A DNA stretch of 9,134 bases from RGIG3528 sp963649295. Its GTDB lineage: Bacteria; Bacillota; Clostridia; Lachnospirales; Lachnospiraceae. Made by a program: the position numbers and the translations under genes. Under the pieces are notes generated by a model. The model saw nothing but the letters and a program-made list of their open reading frames with translations. It was not told the origin of the DNA and did not search any database. Of this stretch, positions 4,825-9,134 are shown one piece after another (positions within the stretch are counted from its first letter, which is position 1; every line of letters starts with the position of its first letter). The stretch spans positions 1 to 9,134 of the forward strand of contig CAVJHK010000060.1 in NCBI GenBank assembly GCA_963649295.1, written 5' to 3'.

Positions 4825-6000
4825 CATATATTTTGTAACGGCAATTTGTTTTCCGTCCTTATAATATATTCTCGGAACACGCTTTGAAATGTCGCATACA
4901 ACCTCATAATGAAAAGAATTTCCGACAGTTTTACCGATTTCCTCGGCAGTTATTGATTCGTCTCCGTCTTTTCCGATTAACGTCACTTTGTCATAGACAT
5001 GCACGTCCGGCACATCCGTAACATCCGCCATGCATTGGTCCATACAGATGCGTCCGAGTATGTGGCAGCTTTTTCCTTTGATAAGGACTCTTCCCTTATT
5101 TGAAAGTCCTCTCGGATAGCCGTCGCCATAACCTATGGGAATTGTTGCAATTTTCATGTCCCTGTCACATACATAAGTGCTTGAATATCCTATTCCGGTA
5201 CCTTTTTTAACCGTTTTTACCATTGATACATGCGCCACAAGTTCCATCACCCTTTGAACCGGACATCTTGATTTTGTGACATCGTCGGTCGGATACATCC
5301 CATAGGTTGTTATTCCAAATCTCACCATATCCATTGCCGCGCCCTTAATATCCGTTACTCCCGCGCTGTTTGATACGTGCTTTACGGGTATTTGGATGCC
5401 GTTTTCGGAAAGCAGACTCACAAAATCATTGTATTTTTTCAGCTGCACGTAAGCGGACTTTTTATCATTCATGTCGGCGCCGAAAAAATGCGTAAACATT
5501 CCTTCTATGGTTACATTCTCAAGCTTTGATATTTTAATAATATCCTTTAAACTGTTTTCCTTTTGTTCATCCGTATCGCAAAGATATCCGATACGGCTCA
5601 TTCCCGTATCAAGCTTTATATGTATTATCGCTTTTTTGTTTAATTCTTTTGCGATCAAGTCATATTTTTTAACCGTTTCAAAATCAAATGCCGCAAGCGT
5701 AATATCATTTTCTATTGCTTCCTTGGCATTTTCCGAAAATGTGTAACCAAGCACCAAAATAGGTTTCTTTGTTGCATTTTGCCGTAACGAAACTCCCTCT
5801 GCAACATTTGCGACCGCATAAGCATCCGCAATGTCATCAATATTTTTAACAATATTAATTGCCCCGTGACCGTAAGCGTCCGCTTTAACCACAACCATCA
5901 TTTTTGTGGTCTTGGGGATCAGTTTCCTTCCGTTTAAAATATTGTTTCTTATTGCGTCTATATTTATATTTGCCTGAACAGGATAAAAATCTTCCGTCAT
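4822..6000 (-). CDS. alr: Alanine racemase, PLP-dependent
   Basis: Cytoplasmic enzyme that interconverts L- and D-alanine to supply D-alanine for peptidoglycan. The 392 residues are full length for fold-type III alanine racemases. The PLP-binding lysine is K39 in VVVKADAYGHG. The barrel holds LDTGMSRIG (130-138), FTHFFGAD near 169-176, HVSNSAG at 208-214, and MVRFGITTYGMYP with R227, the arginine expected to contact the PLP ring nitrogen. The C-terminal domain supplies the second catalytic base Y272 in GIGYSSTY, then IPIGYGDGYPRGLSN and GRICMDQCM with the substrate-binding M320-D321. It lies 123 bases downstream of nnr, a common Clostridia order. The ribosome binding site before the ATG is weak (GAAAG about 11 bases upstream). 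Its TGA stop lies within a repeat unit of the following spacer. Confidence 0.97.
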   Translation of the reverse strand: MTEDFYPVQANINIDAIRNNILNGRKLIPKTTKMMVVVKADAYGHGAINIVKNIDDIADAYAVANVAEGVSLRQNATKKPILVLGYTFSENAKEAIENDITLAAFDFETVKKYDLIAKELNKKAIIHIKLDTGMSRIGYLCDTDEQKENSLKDIIKISKLENVTIEGMFTHFFGADMNDKKSAYVQLKKYNDFVSLLSENGIQIPVKHVSNSAGVTDIKGAAMDMVRFGITTYGMYPTDDVTKSRCPVQRVMELVAHVSMVKTVKKGTGIGYSSTYVCDRDMKIATIPIGYGDGYPRGLSNKGRVLIKGKSCHILGRICMDQCMADVTDVPDVHVYDKVTLIGKDGDESITAEEIGKTVGNSFHYEVVCDISKRVPRIYYKDGKQIAVTKYM

Positions 6001-6036
6001 TTTTTGATTCTTACTTTCATACGTATTGATATTGTG

Positions 6037-6112
6037 AAGGATATCCTAAATTTGCTTTGCTGCTTATTCATATAAAGGATATTCTAAATTTACTTTGCTG
6101 CTTGCTCATATA
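6037..6112. repeat. Two tandem 38-bp units in the nnr-alr spacer
   Basis: Copies at 6037-6074 and 6075-6112 abut each other and match at 34 of 38 positions, differing at 6045/6083, 6054/6092, 6066/6104 and 6067/6105. Each unit begins AAGGATAT and ends TCATATA. The copy next to alr contains the 8-bp palindrome GGATATCC, which is broken in the other copy. The unit length and spacer position suggest local duplication of a leader segment; no function is evident. Confidence 0.9.
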
Positions 6113-6123
6113 ATACCGGCACG

Positions 6124-7683
6124 TCAATTTACCTGTTCGTTTTGTGAAATCACGCCCGGAATCGCATCAAGAATATCGGATGCCAGCATCGAACGCGCTC
6201 CCTTCTTTTCTGCCGCAGCATTTCCGCAAATACCGTGAATATAACATCCCGTCATTGCGGCCGACTTCGGTGTGTCCCCCTGCGCAAGAAGTCCCAAAAT
6301 TATCCCTGCAAGCACATCTCCGCTTCCCGCCGTTGCCATACCGTCATTTCCCGAAATGTTTATATAATTCGAATTGCCGAAAGAAACAATGCTTCTTGCG
6401 TCCTTTTTTACAAAAATCAAATCGTTATCACGTGTGCACTCGCGGCTTTCGTCGATTAAACCGATCGAAAGCGTCGAAATCGGAATACCGGTAAGACGCG
6501 ACAATTCCATCTTATGAGGCGTAAGTATTGTTTGTGAAGGCAAAATTTCTTTTAAAGCTTTTATTCTGCTTTCCGGTAAGGCATTTTCACCTAACTTTTC
6601 AGTCACAATTTTCGACAAAATATTAAGTCCGTCGGCATCGATAATAAGCGGCACCTTACACTCGGATATGATATAATTGAGTATCAATGCGGCAGCTCTA
6701 TTCTTGCCGATACCCGGGCCCACAAGAACGACGCTTGCACTTTCCACCGCTTCCTTTACGATTTCTGTTGAGCCTATAGTCAAATCCCCGTCATCCGTAA
6801 TCTTATAAGTGGTAAGCACGGCTTCAGGGATCTGTCTTTGAATTATTTCCCTGTTTTCTTCGCATGTAAGGATTCTCACAAGGCCGGCTCCCGTTCTGTA
6901 AGCCGCACATGCGGCAAAATAAGCCGCGCCCGACATGTTTTTGGATCCTGCAACAACAAGTGCGCGCCCATAGGTACCCTTGTTTGAATTTGGCTTTCTC
7001 TTTGGCAAAAAGAGTTCAGGGCTTTCATCAAAAAAGAAATTTGACGGAGGAATGGTTAATGCCGATACGCTTGTTCCTATGTCCCAAATAATCAGTTTTC
7101 CGGAATATTCGGCTCCGGGATACAAAATACATCCGTTCTTTACAAATCCGAATGTAACCGTCACCTGCGCTCTTACGGCAATACCAAGAATTCTTCCGTT
7201 ATCTGCCGAAACACCCGACGGAATGTCAACGGAAACAACTTTTTTGTGGGAATTGTTTATCGCCTCGATCTCCTTATAAAGTTCGCCCGTAATATTCCTT
7301 GAAAGTCCCGTTCCGAAAATTCCGTCTACGATTAAATCATATTTTTGATAGTCAGCCTTTTTTATGACCTTTATGCCGTAATTTTTGGCAATTTTTAATT
7401 GCTTCTTTGTTTCCTTTAATATTTTTGCTTTGTCGCCTACCGTATATACGGATACATTATAGCCTTTGCCGAGAAGAATTCGTGCAACTGCTATCGCATC
7501 TCCGCCGTTGTTCCCGGTTCCGCAAACACAAAGCACCTTATCCGTAACCGGCGCAATCGCACAAACCGCATGGCAGACACCGAGAGCCGCCTTTTCTGTA
7601 AGTACGGCTTCCGGAATTCCCATGCGGTTTATGGTAAATTCATCTATTTCTTTTGATTCTTTGGCATTCAGCGAATATTTCAT
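6124..7683 (-). CDS. nnr: Bifunctional NAD(P)HX epimerase / ADP-dependent NAD(P)HX dehydratase
   Basis: Repairs hydrated, inactive NADH and NADPH. The N-terminal domain (about 1-205, YjeF_N) epimerises R- and S-NAD(P)HX, and the C-terminal ribokinase-like domain (about 225-510) dehydrates S-NAD(P)HX using ADP. At 519 residues it has the length of the fused form. Epimerase motifs: CGTGNNGGDAIAVAR at 54-68, VDGIFGTGLSR at 119-129, SVDIPSGVSADNG at 151-163. Dehydratase motifs: KGTYGRALVVAGSKNMSGAAYFAACAAYRTGAGLVR from 235, VGPGIG 321-326, IIDADGLN 347-354, ILTPHKMELSRLTG from 386 (the family usually has TPHPGE here), and the anion-hole/catalytic stretch GNDGMATAGSGDVLAG 445-460 with D455. Its ATG overlaps the rex stop as ATGA, with AAGGGTGAG upstream, so the two are translationally coupled. 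Confidence 0.97.
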   Translation of the reverse strand: MKYSLNAKESKEIDEFTINRMGIPEAVLTEKAALGVCHAVCAIAPVTDKVLCVCGTGNNGGDAIAVARILLGKGYNVSVYTVGDKAKILKETKKQLKIAKNYGIKVIKKADYQKYDLIVDGIFGTGLSRNITGELYKEIEAINNSHKKVVSVDIPSGVSADNGRILGIAVRAQVTVTFGFVKNGCILYPGAEYSGKLIIWDIGTSVSALTIPPSNFFFDESPELFLPKRKPNSNKGTYGRALVVAGSKNMSGAAYFAACAAYRTGAGLVRILTCEENREIIQRQIPEAVLTTYKITDDGDLTIGSTEIVKEAVESASVVLVGPGIGKNRAAALILNYIISECKVPLIIDADGLNILSKIVTEKLGENALPESRIKALKEILPSQTILTPHKMELSRLTGIPISTLSIGLIDESRECTRDNDLIFVKKDARSIVSFGNSNYINISGNDGMATAGSGDVLAGIILGLLAQGDTPKSAAMTGCYIHGICGNAAAEKKGARSMLASDILDAIPGVISQNEQVN

Positions 7684-8315
7684 TGCTCACCCTTTGAAGC
7701 TTTTAATTTGTAGGAAAGTCTCATGAGGCTTTCCGTGAGATGTACGTTTTCAAGGACTACCGATTTAGGTAAAGAAAGGTCTGTCGGCGCAAAATTCCAA
7801 ATCGCCTTTATGCCGCATTCGGATAATTTATTTCCGACTTCCGGCGCCGCATCCTTCGGAATCGTAATTGCCGCAATTTCAATATGATTCTCTTTTATAT
7901 AACTTTCTATTTCATCCATCGAAACAATCGGTATTCCGTTTACCGTTTTTCCGATCAGACTCGGATTTATGTCAAAAAGAGCCCTTATAATAAAGCCTCT
8001 TTTTTCAAAATCTCCGTAATTTGCAAGCGCACGTCCTAAGTTTCCCGCTCCCACGATAACCATTTCGCGTTTTTTGTCGATTCCCAAAATTTTTCCTATT
8101 TCGTTATACAGGTATTCTACGTTATATCCGTAGCCCTGCTGTCCGAATCCGCCGAAGTTGTTAAGATCCTGCCTTATTTGGGAAGCAGTAACCCCCATAC
8201 GTTCACTTAATTCCTTTGACGATATTCTTATTACATCCTTAAGCATAAGTTCCCCAAGGTATCTGTAATACCTCGGAAGTCTTTTTATAACCGCAGATGA
8301 AATTTCCGTATTCAT
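7680..8315 (-). CDS. rex: Redox-sensing transcriptional repressor Rex
   Basis: Homodimeric repressor that senses the NADH/NAD+ ratio. NADH binding releases it from DNA, which induces fermentation and NADH-reoxidising genes. The 211 residues have the family's full length. A winged-helix domain occupies about 1-80 (KRLPRYYRYL, then the recognition region SSKELSERMGVTASQIRQDLNNFGGFGQQGYGYNV). The Rossmann domain has GAGNLG at 89-94, the acidic residue after the second strand in ALFDINPSLIG, and AAITIPKDAAPEV and AIWNFAPTDL. The C-terminal domain-swap helix is LENVHLTESLMRLSYKL. The ATG has GAGG at a seven-base spacing. Its TGA overlaps the nnr ATG. I see no convincing two-sided Rex operator in the window, so autoregulation is not shown. 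Confidence 0.98.
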   Translation of the reverse strand: MNTEISSAVIKRLPRYYRYLGELMLKDVIRISSKELSERMGVTASQIRQDLNNFGGFGQQGYGYNVEYLYNEIGKILGIDKKREMVIVGAGNLGRALANYGDFEKRGFIIRALFDINPSLIGKTVNGIPIVSMDEIESYIKENHIEIAAITIPKDAAPEVGNKLSECGIKAIWNFAPTDLSLPKSVVLENVHLTESLMRLSYKLKASKGEQ

Positions 8316-8357
8316 TGATTGTCCTCACATATTCGGCATTTCGGTATTTGGATAAAT

Positions 8358-9134
8358 TTATTCATACAAAAGATCAAGCTTTCTCGAAAGCCTGTCTTCC
8401 GTTTCTCTTATATGTCTTACCTTATTGACATATTTATAGACATCGGCATATTCGCCCTGTTCTTCCGAATAGCAATAAGAACAAACCATATATGCAAGCG
8501 CACCCGAAATACACTTAACCTCATGTCTCTGATGTCTTGTAAGACCTCCGAATCCCACGCCTCCTTTAGGTTCGATTGTCTCCGCAAGATACATTTCAAG
8601 CTGAAGCAAAAATTCGCTTTTAACAAGTGCCTTGTTTATTACTTCCTCATTTGACATATAGGAAGCAATCGAATTTCCGTTATTGCAAAGTGCAAACATT
8701 CTGTCCGACAATGATGCCGCAACAAATTTGTTTTTCTTCGCATTCGGCTTTTTGCGTCCGATATCCAAAAGCAGCGCAATCCAAGGCGTTGTATTCGAAT
8801 CGTCTCTCGTTCCCGCATTTACGGAATATATTTTTTGTCCGTTGCGAAGCTGTACTTCAAGTTTATCGGGATATTTGTCCAAAATCCCCTTTGAGCACCA
8901 CATCTCTCCGCAAAGCTCGTTTATTCTTTCGGCATCACGTGCGCCGGGATAAAAACGATTTTCCGCCTCTATTGTAATTACGGCATAGCATTCATAATAC
9001 TTTTTCACCTTTATACGGCTTACCTTAAGAATAAACTTTTCGTTGTTCTTAATTGCGGAAATTTTACCGTATACATCGGTAGTTTTTCCGTCATTTTTGT
9101 CATAAATAAGTGAATATTCCGTTCCGCCTTCACC
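8358..9134 (-). CDS. Unrecognised protein, 5' end cut by the window edge
   Basis: The reading frame is open from the right edge to the TAA at 8358, giving at least 258 residues. The GTG at 9008 could be taken as a start, but the frame runs 42 further codons without a stop and there is no ribosome binding site at that GTG, so the true start lies outside. I do not recognise the family. The visible part begins with alternating strands (EYSLIYDK, TTDVYGKISAIKNNEKFILKVSRIKVKKYYECYAVITIEAEN). It then has a more helical part, a ThrArgHisGlnArgHis segment (LTRHQRHEVKC), and a charged C-terminal helix (VRHIRETEDRLSRKLDLLYE). Seven cysteines are visible, including CGEMWC and CSYC, which could be a metal site, but the spacing matches nothing I know. 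No membrane segment is evident. It ends 42 bases before rex and probably shares its transcript. Confidence 0.8.
   Translation of the reverse strand, partial: GEGGTEYSLIYDKNDGKTTDVYGKISAIKNNEKFILKVSRIKVKKYYECYAVITIEAENRFYPGARDAERINELCGEMWCSKGILDKYPDKLEVQLRNGQKIYSVNAGTRDDSNTTPWIALLLDIGRKKPNAKKNKFVAASLSDRMFALCNNGNSIASYMSNEEVINKALVKSEFLLQLEMYLAETIEPKGGVGFGGLTRHQRHEVKCISGALAYMVCSYCYSEEQGEYADVYKYVNKVRHIRETEDRLSRKLDLLYE

Noticed and set aside
6032..6148. TTGTGAA sites at 6032-6038 and 6142-6148 as Rex operators
   Set aside because: Each is only half of the TTGTGAA-N-TTCACAA consensus with no partner half at the right distance, and the second is inside the end of nnr.
9006..9008. GTG at 9008 as the start of the right-edge protein
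   Set aside because: The frame stays open for 42 more codons to the window edge and no ribosome binding site precedes the GTG, so the gene is truncated by the window.

Overview
The window is AT-rich, with weakly gene-dense minus-strand operons, good GGAG/GAGG ribosome binding sites and the linked order rex - nnr - alr. This fits a low-GC Clostridia genome, probably Lachnospiraceae; that assignment rests on gene content and order and is an inference. Every recognisable protein gene lies on the minus strand. The only plus-strand gene is one tRNA.

Right block (about 9134 down to 3468, transcribed right to left). It starts with a gene cut by the window edge that encodes an unrecognised, cysteine-bearing protein. 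Then come rex (NADH-sensing repressor), nnr (bifunctional NAD(P)HX epimerase/dehydratase, sharing an ATGA overlap with rex), alr (alanine racemase), an unrecognised 84-residue protein, and a bacterial Rsm22/METTL17-type ribosome-associated methyltransferase-like protein that starts one base after the small gene's stop. Rex and Nnr share a theme: one senses the NADH/NAD+ ratio and the other repairs damaged NAD(P)H. The Rsm22 homologue keeps the cysteine pattern of the Fe-S form of its family.

Middle (3467 to 2769). A tRNA-Gly(GCC) on the plus strand has its own promoter upstream and a T9 tract just after its 3' end. A 509-base gene-free stretch separates the tRNA from the divergent acetolactate synthase gene. 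It carries a good minus-strand promoter for that gene, a 16-bp perfect palindrome in its leader, a 13-bp perfect inverted repeat containing a CodY-like box, and several copies of the octamer AAATTCAG.

Left block (2768 to 32). A diverged acetolactate synthase-like large subunit has leucine at the position of the family's well-known tryptophan, and no small subunit gene beside it. It is followed by queA for queuosine biosynthesis.

No clearly new multi-gene system is visible. The items most worth a second look are the Fe-S-type Rsm22 homologue with its coupled 84-residue partner, the atypical acetolactate synthase, the dense regulatory-looking spacer at 2769-3277, and tandem duplications in three different spacers, two of which copy ribosome-binding-site-like sequence.
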